From NCBI GenBank assembly GCA_947243795.1, contig OX365937.1:62001-126000 (forward strand): a stretch of DNA of 64,000 bases. Reading direction: 5' to 3'. Shown here piece after piece: positions 1-9,587 of the stretch. Within the stretch, counting starts at the first letter, position 1. Every line of letters begins with the position of its first letter. The notes under the pieces are model-generated. The model searched no databases and was not told the origin of the DNA. It saw only the letters and a program-made list of their open reading frames with translations. The DNA comes from Saccharomyces uvarum. Its lineage: Eukaryota; Ascomycota; Saccharomycetes; Saccharomycetales; Saccharomycetaceae. The position numbers were made by a program, and so were the translations under genes.

Positions 1-434
1 TTTCCATTCGTTTTGCAGGATCTTCTAAAATTTGGAGTCATCTTATGAAAGCAAGCAAATACCAGTAAATGGCAGGACACAGTGGCCGCCAAACTATGCG
101 CATTTGAAGAGAAAAAGCTGCTGAAATTTATTGTTGGAGTTGTAGCATTACAACATTACAGCGCCGGTGCATACGGCGGTAACTTGTCTTAATGCAGACC
201 TTTGCCATTCTATGCGTCCAAGGCCTTAGTTTTTTTCTTTTCTTTTCCTTTCGCGCAATTTTTTTACTTTTATCATCTGTGAAGGGGGATTGACAACTAT
301 AAAGACCAACACGGCTATACAGTTTTATTTAAACTGTGATAGAGAAGTAGCGCACATTCGCAACCACTAGCATACTTTGTTTTGTTTAGTTTGATCGTAA
401 ACGATCGCTATACTATAAAAGCTTTGAGAACCTA
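1..434. other. Intergenic region upstream of MNN5
   Basis: No gene is visible. It is T-rich, with a run of T and C around 229-275. By synteny with S. cerevisiae the next gene to the left should be SWE1 reading leftward, so this would be a shared divergent promoter. TTTCGCG at 249-255 is the reverse of an SBF-type CGCGAAA box, which would suit the G1-regulated SWE1; that link is inference because SWE1 lies outside the window. Confidence 0.6.
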
Positions 435-2195
435 ATGTTGATCAGGCTGAAAAAAAGAAAGATCCTGCAGCTCTTTTTCAGCGCGGTGGTGCTGGTTGTA
501 TTCTTCTGCACAGTACATAAAGACGCGTCCTCTAGTTGGCTCGATGCTAGCAAGTCGAGATTGTCGAATCTGACTGGGTTTAGCAACAGAAACACTTTTT
601 ATACATTGCTGGTTGATGCTATCGTCAGAACCAAGCCTTTGGACACGCTTCCAGATTTGCGTGAGCTGCACGCTGCGGAAGGGTGTGGATTTGCAGGCAA
701 CGTGGCTGCTCATGACACTACGCATGATGACAACTTGAGTTACGAGAGTTTAAGTAAATGTTACAAGCTGAATAGAACGGTACTATCAAATTTAGCGGAA
801 ATGCATAATGTGTTTACGGATATCTTATCAAAAAAATTGAATTACTCCATTCCTCAAAGAGAAGCTCTTTTCCCCGAATCCGAAGGGATAGTCACCATTG
901 GAGGTGGGAAGTACTCTGTGCTGGCTCATACGATGATCAAGAAACTGAGAAAAACGGGCACTACGTTGCCTATCGAAGTCATCATTCCGCCACAAGACGA
1001 AGGCGACGATGATTTTTGTAAAAACTGGCTGCCCAGCCAAAACGGTAAGTGTCTTTATTTCTCGGATATCGTTCCTTCGAAGCCTTTGCGTGATCTGAAG
1101 CTCACCCATTTTCAGCTAAAAGCCTTTGGGTTGATAATTTCCAATTTCAAGCGCATAATCTTCATCGATGCGGATAATTATCCGGTGACTAATCTTGATC
1201 TTGTCTTCAACACGACATCCTTCCAAGACACAGGGTTGATTATGTGGCCCGATCTCTGGAGACGTGTCACTCCTCCTGCCTTTTACAACATCATAGGATC
1301 CACCATCAATACTAGCAAAAGAGTTCGTTTTGTCAGTGACGACGTTTCCCCCGTTTCTCGTTATGATCCGTTTGTCAGCAAGTCAAAGGAATACACGTCA
1401 GAGGAGATGCAAGACCATTTCTTGAGACACGTTCCTTTACATGATATGGATGGTACCATGCCAGATTTAACTTCTGAATCCGGTCAAATGGTTATCGATA
1501 AGGTTCGTCATTTCCACACACTGTTACTGGCACTGTATTATAATGTCTATGGGCCTAACTGGTATTATAAAATGCTCTCTCAAGGTACTGCAGGCGAAGG
1601 TGACAAAGAAACCTTTATTGCCGCCGCCCATGCTGTGAATGCGCCATATTATCAGGTTAGAACTAAATTTGAATTCGATGGCTTTTTCTATAAAGAGGGC
1701 GATTACCAAGGCCTTGCTTTGCTCCAGCATAATTTTGAACAAGATTACAAGCAATATCAAAAAGCCCAGAAAAAGGTTAAAGCTGACATTGATCAATATT
1801 CCAAACTGGATGTAGACTACAGCTTGGATGGTGGTTTCTTGAAAACTTTGATGCTAAATGATGATGGCTCTGATTTAGATATTATGTTTATTCATGCAAG
1901 TTATTATAAGGCGGATCCATGGAACCTGTACCACGAAAACAGGTTTATTGGTCCCGATGGTCAACAATTACGGGGATTCCGAAAACCGCAACGGTATGCA
2001 ATGGATTTCGAATTATTTTTGTTTGACGATATGAAAAAATCCTTCTGTACTCCTGCAAAGGATAAAGTTATAAAATTCAAGTATTTCGAAGATAAGATCA
2101 ATACACCCGATTGGGATAAAATGTGCAAATACTTGAACAATCATGTTGATTATTTAGAGAAAACTCATAAAGAAATCATGGAAAAGAAAAACTAA
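435..2195 (+). CDS. MNN5: Alpha-1,2-mannosyltransferase Mnn5
   Basis: A 586-residue protein, the same length I recall for S. cerevisiae Mnn5 (YJL186W). Known role: it adds the second alpha-1,2-linked mannose to the branches of N-linked mannan in the Golgi, after Mnn2. Visible features are a short basic cytoplasmic tail, a signal-anchor segment at about residues 11-26, a luminal stem, and a catalytic region with a DxD-type motif (DAD, residues 245-247, in a IIFIDADNYPV context) that in this family binds Mn2+ and GDP-mannose. The ATG at 435 sits directly before the basic tail. It is intact, and its neighbour MNN11 3 kb away acts in the same glycan pathway, although ATG36 and GON7 lie between them. 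Confidence 0.97.
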   Translation: MLIRLKKRKILQLFFSAVVLVVFFCTVHKDASSSWLDASKSRLSNLTGFSNRNTFYTLLVDAIVRTKPLDTLPDLRELHAAEGCGFAGNVAAHDTTHDDNLSYESLSKCYKLNRTVLSNLAEMHNVFTDILSKKLNYSIPQREALFPESEGIVTIGGGKYSVLAHTMIKKLRKTGTTLPIEVIIPPQDEGDDDFCKNWLPSQNGKCLYFSDIVPSKPLRDLKLTHFQLKAFGLIISNFKRIIFIDADNYPVTNLDLVFNTTSFQDTGLIMWPDLWRRVTPPAFYNIIGSTINTSKRVRFVSDDVSPVSRYDPFVSKSKEYTSEEMQDHFLRHVPLHDMDGTMPDLTSESGQMVIDKVRHFHTLLLALYYNVYGPNWYYKMLSQGTAGEGDKETFIAAAHAVNAPYYQVRTKFEFDGFFYKEGDYQGLALLQHNFEQDYKQYQKAQKKVKADIDQYSKLDVDYSLDGGFLKTLMLNDDGSDLDIMFIHASYYKADPWNLYHENRFIGPDGQQLRGFRKPQRYAMDFELFLFDDMKKSFCTPAKDKVIKFKYFEDKINTPDWDKMCKYLNNHVDYLEKTHKEIMEKKN

Positions 2196-2368
2196 GAAAC
2201 AGCCAGTTATACGATATTAATATATTGATAATTCATCACCATTCGCCTGTATAGTAGAATATAGTTTATATACTCACAAAAACGTATATATGTTGTAAAA
2301 AAAGAAGGGAAAAACATTTGCTTAATGGTGTTCTGACAATTTGCTGAAGTGAAAAGAACTGTTCCCTT

Positions 2369-3250
2369 TCACCATTCTCTATCCAGAAACCTAGAAATCA
2401 AAGTCCACCCAAACCAAGACCTATTTTCCACCGACGAAGAAGCGGTACTCGATGAGCGGTTTGACGGCTCTCGAATATTATCATCAGCCAGTCGTGAAGG
2501 CGATGAGGACTCTATATCGACGTCTGAAAATCTGTCGAATTCAAAAGGTATCGAATAGTATCTGAAAATGGAGTCACGTTGTGGGAAAAACGATGGTATA
2601 TCGTCATATATTCTTTCCTGACGGTATGCCAAAAATGGTCGCCGGGGTTTTCCACGACGACAGGTTCTCAAAATGGGATACAAGTCTCTTGATAGCTGCT
2701 GCACCGCAATTCTTTGGCTGTTTGTGAGTTTCTTTAATTTTGCAGATGTGTGGAGTTCCCTTTCTCTAAAGGAGGAAACTGGGAAACCCTGAGTGGTGCT
2801 ATCGTTTGACTGAGAGGCATTCTGTCGCAACCCATTGAAGAAGTGGCTGCTCAAACACCACTCATCTATTCTGTCGGAGTTAGTAAAAGATTGAATATTA
2901 CGAAGATCGACGCTCGGCTGGTCGGATGGTGGTGAACTTTTAGTACCGCTGCTAGATATCGATAGTATAGCAATCTCGTCGGAGGGAACTTCAAAGGCAC
3001 TACTTGCGGGCCCCAGCCCCTCATTGTGATTAATGGCGGTATATGTGCTCTTCGGCGAAAGCTCAGGGTTATTGATAACCCGCACATCGTCAAACGACTC
3101 TAACCTATGGAAATCAAGTTCAAAATCCCTCCCGGAAAACTCCAACATCTCAAACGGTGACACCTCATCATGAACACTGCTGTTACTCCTGGGCTGGATA
3201 CGAGTAGACCTCAACCCGCGTTCTACCTGGATATTATTCATGGCCGCCAT
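2369..3250 (-). CDS. ATG36: Pexophagy receptor Atg36
   Basis: Read from the ATG at 3250 the protein is 293 residues, the length I recall for S. cerevisiae Atg36 (YJL185C). The open frame runs six codons further upstream but only to a GTG. In S. cerevisiae Atg36 sits on peroxisomes through Pex3 and recruits Atg11 and Atg8 so that peroxisomes are degraded by autophagy. The sequence is hydrophilic, rich in Ser and Asn, with no membrane segment, consistent with a largely disordered adaptor. Serine- and acid-rich stretches in the N-terminal third and centre could hold phosphorylation sites. The gene is divergent from GON7 across 488 bp. The identification rests on position, length and remembered sequence rather than on a domain. 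Confidence 0.9.
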   Translation of the reverse strand: MAAMNNIQVERGLRSTRIQPRSNSSVHDEVSPFEMLEFSGRDFELDFHRLESFDDVRVINNPELSPKSTYTAINHNEGLGPASSAFEVPSDEIAILSISSSGTKSSPPSDQPSVDLRNIQSFTNSDRIDEWCLSSHFFNGLRQNASQSNDSTTQGFPVSSFRERELHTSAKLKKLTNSQRIAVQQLSRDLYPILRTCRRGKPRRPFLAYRQERIYDDIPSFFPQRDSIFRYYSIPFEFDRFSDVDIESSSPSRLADDNIREPSNRSSSTASSSVENRSWFGWTLISRFLDREW

Positions 3251-3738
3251 CGCTACGCTATGTTGCACGCCAACTCTTTACTTTGAGTCCGAATACCACG
3301 TTTGCCCGCAACACATAGACGTAATAACTATGCCAAGATCCGTTATTTAAAGGATTGTTATTATGTGAGGATTGCGCTACAGCCGCACGTGGGGTGTCCG
3401 TGTATAACGATGAGGTGCATCACAATTTGAACCTTAAAATGGCTCTACACGAGGTAAACACGAGCCAAAACATTGTATTGTGGCACCTCGGCAACCACAG
3501 TTTTAATCACTCGTGAGAGCGTTGTCTGCGGTTCTATCTACAGACATTCTCGTCCCTTGTTTTTGTTCTTCCTTCTGGCCATTGGCTTCGCCTAAGCAAA
3601 TCGTTGTTACCCGTGCCTTATACAATGAATAGTTCAAAACCGTCTTTTATGGTTACTAAACAGTTGGTATGGACCCAGCAGCTAGGGTCAGGCAGGTCTG
3701 TGTCGAGCCCAGCGTACTGAAATTCAGCGTATTTCTTC
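3251..3738. other. Divergent promoter region ATG36/GON7
   Basis: 488 bp separate the two start codons and must hold both promoters. A CACGTG E-box (Cbf1/Pho4/Tye7-type) lies at 3386-3391. No RNA gene, repeat or open frame of note was seen. Confidence 0.5.
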
Positions 3739-4113
3739 ATGGCGTTACCAGTGGCAAAGTACAGTGCACCAGACGGTGTGGATGAGAGTTTTGTGCCAAT
3801 ACCCGATGACCCTCGGTACTTGACCACAGAGGGCAGAACCACAGGCCCCAGTGACCATGTGCTGAACGCTGGACAAATTGACAGAGACAAGCCCTCAGAG
3901 CCCAAGGGGGCACATGACGGAACACAAATGACGTACTTGGGTCAGCTGCGTACGCAGCTGACGGGTCTACAGGACGATATCAATGAGTTTTTGACTGAAA
4001 GAATGGAACTAGCCAAGAATAAGAAGAAGAAGGCGGACGCAGACGAAAAGCGGATCCAGGAAGAGATCAACCAGCTGCTGGATGGTGGCGACGCCGAGGA
4101 GGATGCTGATTAG
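3739..4113 (+). CDS. GON7: KEOPS/EKC complex subunit Gon7
   Basis: A 124-residue acidic protein, one residue longer than S. cerevisiae Gon7 (YJL184W) as I recall it. Gon7 is the small fungal subunit of the KEOPS/EKC complex (Kae1, Bud32, Pcc1, Cgi121, Gon7), which makes threonylcarbamoyladenosine at position 37 of ANN-decoding tRNAs and affects telomeres and transcription. Diagnostic blocks are TTEGRTTGPSDHVLNAGQ (residues about 32-49) and YLGQLRTQLTGLQDDINEFL (about 67-86). A Lys-rich helix and an acidic tail (GGDAEEDAD) follow. There is no signal or membrane segment. The start is the first ATG, and the family alignment begins within a few residues of it. Confidence 0.95.
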   Translation: MALPVAKYSAPDGVDESFVPIPDDPRYLTTEGRTTGPSDHVLNAGQIDRDKPSEPKGAHDGTQMTYLGQLRTQLTGLQDDINEFLTERMELAKNKKKKADADEKRIQEEINQLLDGGDAEEDAD

Positions 4114-4362
4114 CTAATGATGTGTAATGCTACAGTATGTGTATATGTACATAGAGAAGCCCATCTAATGGTAGAAATGACGAATAAATTTCCGTGTTAA
4201 GTGATAACCATCAAGCTTTCAAGCGTCAACGTGAGAGAAAAATGAACACTCAAATATGCGATACACTTGAGAGAAATCGATCATCTGCAAAGAAACCGAT
4301 TTCTAGCTTGAGAGCTTTCTGCCGGTTTGTTGTTGGTGTTAGCTGTGTTAGGACTCGTGAAG

Positions 4363-5631
4363 ATGGCAATTAAACCAAGAACAAAGGGCAAAGCGTACTC
4401 GCCGAAATCGTCGGGGTCACAATGGTTTAATAGACTCGGTTTCAAGCAGAACAAATATGGTACTTGTAAATTTCTATCAATTATAACTACCTTCGTTTGC
4501 ATTCTCTACTTCTTCTCCAGTCGGTTCTATCCAATTTCTCGTTCCATGAGCGTAGCATATCCTCCATCTCATGGGCTTTATATTAACGAAATTCCTGCTT
4601 CCAGCCGATTGATCTTCCCACATGTAGAGCATGTTCCTGTATTAAAGCAAATGACAGTAAGGGGGCTTTACATTACAAGATTGGAAATGGACGGTACCAA
4701 GAGGTTGGTGTTGAAATCCGAAGAGAATGCCTTGACCGATGAAGAGAAAAAAAAGACCACCGATCAAATACTATTGGTAAAGCACTCTTTCTTGGATCAC
4801 GGTAAATTGGTATACCGTAAAACCAACGATGCTCCCGAAGTGGTTGTGGTCACATTGATAGATTTCGAAAACTACGATATGGAAACCATTATTCGAATCG
4901 TTCAAAATAGAGTCGATTATGCTCAAAAGCACCAATACGGTGTTTACGTCCGTTGGATACAGGAATTTTTGCCTGTTTTGGAAAACCAAAACTTGGATCA
5001 AAGCTACGATTTTATTAAGCCATTAATGATAAGAGCTGCCATGCATGCTTTCCCAACTGCCAAATACATTCATTTTGTTGATCAAGATGCACTATTGATG
5101 AATCTTGACCTTTCATTACAAAAATACCTATTGGACCCTAAAATTCTGGATTTGGCTGTACTAAGAAACGTCCCAGTCGTGGCTAACTCGAATATCAAGA
5201 CGTATAATCATTTTGAATTGAGTTCAGCAAAGATCATAATTCCCCATGATACAAATGGTAATATCGATACATCTTCCTTCGTCGTTGCTAATGACTTCCA
5301 TGGCCAAGCTCTGGTAGACTATTTGAATGATCCATTGCTAAGAAATTTCCCATGGGAAACTACAGGTGATAAATTCGGTTATTCTATTGGCCACATTTTA
5401 CAATGGCATCCTACCTTACTGGGCAAGACAGCAATTGTTATACCAAAGGTCTTAGCAAGTCAATACGACGCTTCTTTGGATGCAGAAGGCGAGGCAGGAA
5501 ATGGTGCTTCTAGCGGTGATGCGTACCATTATAATGAAGGTGACTTGGCCGCTTCCTTCAAGGGCTGTAGGTCAAGAGGTACATGTGCCAGCGAGATAAG
5601 TCACATGTACGAAAAAATTAAGAGATCCTGA
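4363..5631 (+). CDS. MNN11: Golgi mannosyltransferase subunit Mnn11
   Basis: Starting at the ATG at 4363 gives 422 residues, equal to S. cerevisiae Mnn11 (YJL183W) as I recall it; the frame is open a little upstream but only from a TTG. Mnn11 is part of the M-Pol II complex (Mnn9, Anp1, Mnn10, Mnn11, Hoc1) that extends the alpha-1,6 mannan backbone in the cis-Golgi. It is a type II membrane protein: basic tail, one membrane segment at about residues 36-52, then a luminal GT34-type domain. The DxD motif is DQD at residues 240-242. The C-terminus is Lys/Arg- and Gly-rich around GCRSRGTC. No defects were seen. Confidence 0.97.
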   Translation: MAIKPRTKGKAYSPKSSGSQWFNRLGFKQNKYGTCKFLSIITTFVCILYFFSSRFYPISRSMSVAYPPSHGLYINEIPASSRLIFPHVEHVPVLKQMTVRGLYITRLEMDGTKRLVLKSEENALTDEEKKKTTDQILLVKHSFLDHGKLVYRKTNDAPEVVVVTLIDFENYDMETIIRIVQNRVDYAQKHQYGVYVRWIQEFLPVLENQNLDQSYDFIKPLMIRAAMHAFPTAKYIHFVDQDALLMNLDLSLQKYLLDPKILDLAVLRNVPVVANSNIKTYNHFELSSAKIIIPHDTNGNIDTSSFVVANDFHGQALVDYLNDPLLRNFPWETTGDKFGYSIGHILQWHPTLLGKTAIVIPKVLASQYDASLDAEGEAGNGASSGDAYHYNEGDLAASFKGCRSRGTCASEISHMYEKIKRS

Positions 5632-5955
5632 AAATTTTATAGTTTAACTTAGTCTTTAACTGCCGCCGTGTATTTATATATATAAGGAATAAAAACAAAA
5701 AAAAGCAAATAACACAAATATTTTAAAAATAAAGAAACTATTGATACACATTCTTTCTATTTACTGACGCGCGAAAACGCGTCAATTTTTATTTTTTTCT
5801 TGGCTTTTTTTTTCCATTTTTTTTCTTTCATTTTCACAAAGGGTTTCAGAACGAACAATACCAAAAATGCTTGAAATGTAAAACTACTAAATATAGGATG
5901 TAGATGTTCTTGGGAAGTTTTTCACATTTCACTGTAGCAAGAGAGTACACGTAGA
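5632..5955. other. Intergenic region MNN11 to YJL181W
   Basis: 324 bp with A-rich MNN11 3' flank, then a G1 transcription-factor palindrome (listed separately at 5765-5784), then a T-rich tract at about 5786-5831 typical of a nucleosome-poor promoter. Confidence 0.6.
5765..5784. promoter_or_regulatory. Combined SCB/MCB palindrome upstream of YJL181W
   Basis: TGACGCG and CGCGTCA form a perfect 7-bp inverted repeat around a 6-bp CGAAAA centre. Within it are an SBF-type box CGCGAAA (5770-5776) and an MBF-type box ACGCGT (5777-5782), placed 172-191 bp before the YJL181W start codon. In S. cerevisiae YJL181W is reported as cell-cycle regulated and as a likely Mbp1 target, which fits. Confidence 0.75.
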
Positions 5956-7764
5956 ATGGAATTATTCAAGAATGAAGAGGAAAAGACGATCTCGACGTTA
6001 AAAGCCATTATATATGCCTGTCAAACATACAGATCGATACCGCATCATTTACAAGAATGTACGACAAAGGTCGTCAGAGCTGCTAGATTGATCATCAATT
6101 CTTATTCGCTTCATAGCTCGATCAGGGGTATTTCAGATATAAGGGCATATCTCTCAGTTTGGCTTAAAGATCTGGGGATTTTAAGTTTATATCAAACGAT
6201 TCTTTGGGAAAGTATTGTACTGATATTTGATCCTGCTATACCCAACTTTAGGAAATGCTCGGGAATAGATGATTTTCCGCATTTGATTATACGCCTTTAC
6301 TTTAGATTAGAAAGCTACCAAAAGCTCATAAACGATAGAATACTAGCCAAGTTTTTTGCAGACTTTGACTTTAAATTTAGAGCTGTATACAATAAGACAA
6401 ACTCTACCATTTATACATATGATAACGTTCATGTTATATCGAACGATGAGTATCCGTTGGTTGCGTCTATGAAAATAAATCCTGCGCATGTCATCAAAAG
6501 AGGCTATTTCAGGCTCTCAATCCCGACATTAAACATTTCCGATATATTAGTCGAGATCCTTCATATACCCGATGGATTGGCATTTTTCAAAGTCTGCTCT
6601 GGTAGTCTGCCCAATTTGAATGATTCTATTAAAACTATTTTCAATAGCGTTTCTGAGGGGAATCATCAAATCCTAGAATTAGGAAGAAGTTTGATGTATC
6701 CGATTTTCAGGATTGGAGATTTAGAAATTAGGAACATTGATGATATCGGAGCAGTGATAACGTTTGTGGAAGTGGAAAACGTAAAATTGGAAATACTTAG
6801 CCTGGACCAACTTTCATGGATAACACAATGGAAATCGTGTTTTCAAAAGTTCGTGGCAAAAGCGGCTAATGACAGTACTTTCATCGAAGCCCACATGAGA
6901 TTCAATGAACTAAACAACATTGATGAATTTAATGTTGGGTTAGGCCTAAAAGTGGATGAGAAGGCTCAAGGAGAGAATTCCATGCCATTTTCTACAGAAA
7001 ACAAAAGACCCCTGCCCTCAAATACAGTTTGCTCATTACATAGGTCAAAACCCCTACAAATTCCTTTATCGTTTGCTGTTCGAAATGATTTTGATGATAG
7101 TTCTTTAAAAGGGCATATATCCCTTGATGAGGATATCAGTGATGAATCCATCAGTGGTTTAGAGAGTATTATATCAGACTATGAGTTCCACGATAACTCG
7201 TTTGGTAGTGACCGATTAATTGCTTATCCTTCCACGGGTGTAGAAAATGACTCAATGGAGATGGTAATCACCGATGAAAACACTGTCCTTTCCATCAAGA
7301 ATGTTCGAATAAGTCATTGGTCGAACAACTCGTGGAAGAAAATTTCTTCAGCTCAGTTGCAACTGAGTGTTATTCGACTACGTATGGGAAGCTTCATAGT
7401 AGCCCATGACCCTGACTTTAAAAATCTCCATCACTTGATAATTCGTTTGAGTGATGATATAAAATGTACGCAATCAACAATACAGGATATACAATTACAT
7501 GTCGCACCAAACGAATTAATGTGTACCTTGACCGGCATTTTGAATATTAGGTCCAGCGGCAATGATAAGTTACTACCATTATTGAACTTTTATACGACAT
7601 GCCATTCGGAAACTATGTCACATTCAAGCACCATGAATACTGTTTCAAGTCAAGTTTCCTCTGTTTCATCAGCGATGGAATGCAGGCATTCGATACTGAA
7701 GTGCTCTTCTGTAATAATACCCCATACTTTGACGCAGGACGTCATCGGTTCAACATTTGACTAG
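5956..7764 (+). CDS. YJL181W: Cell-cycle-regulated protein YJL181W (Rbh1)
   Basis: A 602-residue protein matching the position of S. cerevisiae YJL181W (about 611 residues; I believe it is also called RBH1, with a whole-genome-duplication paralogue YJR030C). Its biochemical function is not known to me. It has no signal peptide or membrane segment. The N-terminal 150 residues look helical and hydrophobic-patterned (RSIPHHLQECTTKVVRAARL). A middle region about residues 150-300 resembles a beta-rich fold, and residues about 340-430 are Ser/Asp-rich and probably disordered. The last 60 residues are Ser/Thr-rich. The SCB/MCB palindrome in its promoter argues for G1/S expression. No known catalytic motif was seen. 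Confidence 0.85.
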   Translation: MELFKNEEEKTISTLKAIIYACQTYRSIPHHLQECTTKVVRAARLIINSYSLHSSIRGISDIRAYLSVWLKDLGILSLYQTILWESIVLIFDPAIPNFRKCSGIDDFPHLIIRLYFRLESYQKLINDRILAKFFADFDFKFRAVYNKTNSTIYTYDNVHVISNDEYPLVASMKINPAHVIKRGYFRLSIPTLNISDILVEILHIPDGLAFFKVCSGSLPNLNDSIKTIFNSVSEGNHQILELGRSLMYPIFRIGDLEIRNIDDIGAVITFVEVENVKLEILSLDQLSWITQWKSCFQKFVAKAANDSTFIEAHMRFNELNNIDEFNVGLGLKVDEKAQGENSMPFSTENKRPLPSNTVCSLHRSKPLQIPLSFAVRNDFDDSSLKGHISLDEDISDESISGLESIISDYEFHDNSFGSDRLIAYPSTGVENDSMEMVITDENTVLSIKNVRISHWSNNSWKKISSAQLQLSVIRLRMGSFIVAHDPDFKNLHHLIIRLSDDIKCTQSTIQDIQLHVAPNELMCTLTGILNIRSSGNDKLLPLLNFYTTCHSETMSHSSTMNTVSSQVSSVSSAMECRHSILKCSSVIIPHTLTQDVIGSTFD

Positions 7765-7874
7765 ATCAGTACTTTTTGTTGATAAATTTATGTTGCTTAT
7801 TTACATGATTTGAATATATGCTTGTATATATATTCTAAAATATAGTAATAGAATAAATATGAAAACGAGAAAGA

Positions 7875-8855
7875 TCATTGCTTAAAGGCTGCTATGGCGG
7901 CAGTATGAATTTTCCTTTTGATGTCCGTTTTGTCAACGTCATGAGTATCTTCAACCTCCCCCCATTTTTCAATTTGAAATATGGTTTCCAAAGTGGCAGC
8001 ACGAACTATTTTTTCCATATCAGTTTTCAAGCCAGGAAGTAGGTTATCGGAGATTTTCTTATTTTCCATTAATAGTACGCCGCAGATGAAGGATTTGGTA
8101 GTTAGTACGGTTTTCTCAAGGATCGCAAGATCCCATGGCGATAGGCTGTTCATGTAATTCATAGCTGCGTCTCTAACTACATTTGGCTGTTGATTACCTC
8201 GTAACCCATGAATATCAGCATCTAAAACCTGTAAATGAATATCATCATGCTTCGTAGAAAATTTGGACAAAAACTCTTCGGTTCCTTTAATCAAGGGCAG
8301 ATATAATTCATTTTGGGCCGTACGTAATTTTCCTTCAAATTCACTCATGGGCGAAAACACTAATAATGTATCAGTATCCAAATATCTTAACAACTGATTT
8401 TTAATAACATCACTATTACCACCGATTTTTGCTATCAGTTGAGGATCGCAGCCGGGTTTGTTTGTCATTTCTAAATCAATACACCTTGAGACTAATGAGG
8501 TCAATGGCAAAGAGTGTGTTTTGATCGAGAGACTGGCTAATGATGACCATTCTAGTTTTAATAAGTATGCTAAAAGAGACCTTGTATCATCAACTACTAT
8601 ACCGTTTCCTAGGGGTGTCTTTATAGTCTTCCCGTCTAATTGTAAAGCGATTTTTCCATTTTCAGCGTTTCTATTCAATGACACCTTTTCCCAGAATTTT
8701 TGAGAAGTTTTACTCAATCTATTCGTCTCTGTAGGTGAGTTATTTTCAATTGTATTGTCTGTGCCCAATGGCTGAGCGTTTAACGAATAGTAACGAGGGA
8801 TTGTCGATCTGATTGACCTGGCAATACAACTTCCGTTTTTCAATGATGTCAACAT
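7875..8855 (-). CDS. ATP12: Mitochondrial F1-ATPase assembly chaperone Atp12
   Basis: A 326-residue protein, one longer than S. cerevisiae Atp12 (YJL180C) as I recall it. Atp12 works in the mitochondrial matrix as a chaperone that binds free F1 alpha subunits and prevents aggregation until they join beta subunits. The N-terminus (MLTSLKNGSCIARSIRST) is basic, hydroxyl-rich and free of acids, a typical matrix presequence. The family core follows, including QLDGKTIKTPLGN at about residues 73-85 and the region around YLDTDTLLVFSP (about 159-170). The ATG at 8855 begins that presequence. It is convergent with YJL181W across 110 bp. Confidence 0.96.
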   Translation of the reverse strand: MLTSLKNGSCIARSIRSTIPRYYSLNAQPLGTDNTIENNSPTETNRLSKTSQKFWEKVSLNRNAENGKIALQLDGKTIKTPLGNGIVVDDTRSLLAYLLKLEWSSLASLSIKTHSLPLTSLVSRCIDLEMTNKPGCDPQLIAKIGGNSDVIKNQLLRYLDTDTLLVFSPMSEFEGKLRTAQNELYLPLIKGTEEFLSKFSTKHDDIHLQVLDADIHGLRGNQQPNVVRDAAMNYMNSLSPWDLAILEKTVLTTKSFICGVLLMENKKISDNLLPGLKTDMEKIVRAATLETIFQIEKWGEVEDTHDVDKTDIKRKIHTAAIAAFKQ

Positions 8856-9085
8856 TTAGCGCTCTTGTATATCTGTTTGTTACCTTAGTTAGTATTTTTC
8901 TTTTTATTTACTCTTTTCCTCTACCTTGAATTTTTTATTTTCTCTCGAGATAGAGTTTAAGAGGTAATAAATCCAAAACGTAATAATACGTAGATATAAT
9001 TCTTTGAGGCAACAAACCCAAGATAAAAGGGGACAGTCAAGACGTCCAGTAAGGAGTAGAAACCACATAGTATATATTCGCCAAG

Positions 9086-9415
9086 ATGTCTCAGATAGCA
9101 CAAGAAATGACAGCGAGTTTAAGAAACTCCAGAACGCAACTAGATATGGTTAACCAGCAATTAGCATATTTGGATAGACAAGAAAAGCTTGCTGAACTGA
9201 CAAAGAAAGAACTAGAGTCTTACCCAACAGATAAATTATGGAGATCCTGTGGAAAATCATTTATCTTGCAAGAGAAATCCAAATATGTCAATGATTTATC
9301 ACATGATGAAAATGTTCTTTTAGAACAAAGGAAAACGTTAAAGATAAAGCAAAACTATTTAGAGACGACCGTTGAAAAGACAATAGACAATCTAAAGGCA
9401 ATGATGAAGAATTGA
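9086..9415 (+). CDS. PFD1: Prefoldin subunit 1
   Basis: A 109-residue beta-type prefoldin subunit (YJL179W). Prefoldin is a cytosolic hexamer whose coiled-coil tentacles hand unfolded actin and tubulin to the CCT/TRiC chaperonin. The sequence is two long helices of heptad character (residues about 5-40 and 70-108) joined by a short region with the family block DKLWRSCGKSFIL (about residues 48-60) that forms the beta hairpin. Size and architecture match the family. The ATG at 9086 is the only sensible start. It is divergent from ATP12 across 230 bp. Confidence 0.96.
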   Translation: MSQIAQEMTASLRNSRTQLDMVNQQLAYLDRQEKLAELTKKELESYPTDKLWRSCGKSFILQEKSKYVNDLSHDENVLLEQRKTLKIKQNYLETTVEKTIDNLKAMMKN

Positions 9416-9587
9416 TATAAGAGTAGCAGCTATCGGTGTTTTTGGACGGGAAAACTTAATATGTGTCACACTAAAAACAGGTAGTTTTCATTAGTATTAT
9501 ATTGTAGAAATAGAAGCATAAAGTTTATATAAATATAACAGCACAGTTGTTGTGAAGAGGTCAATTTTGTAAGCGAAGGGCTATCGT

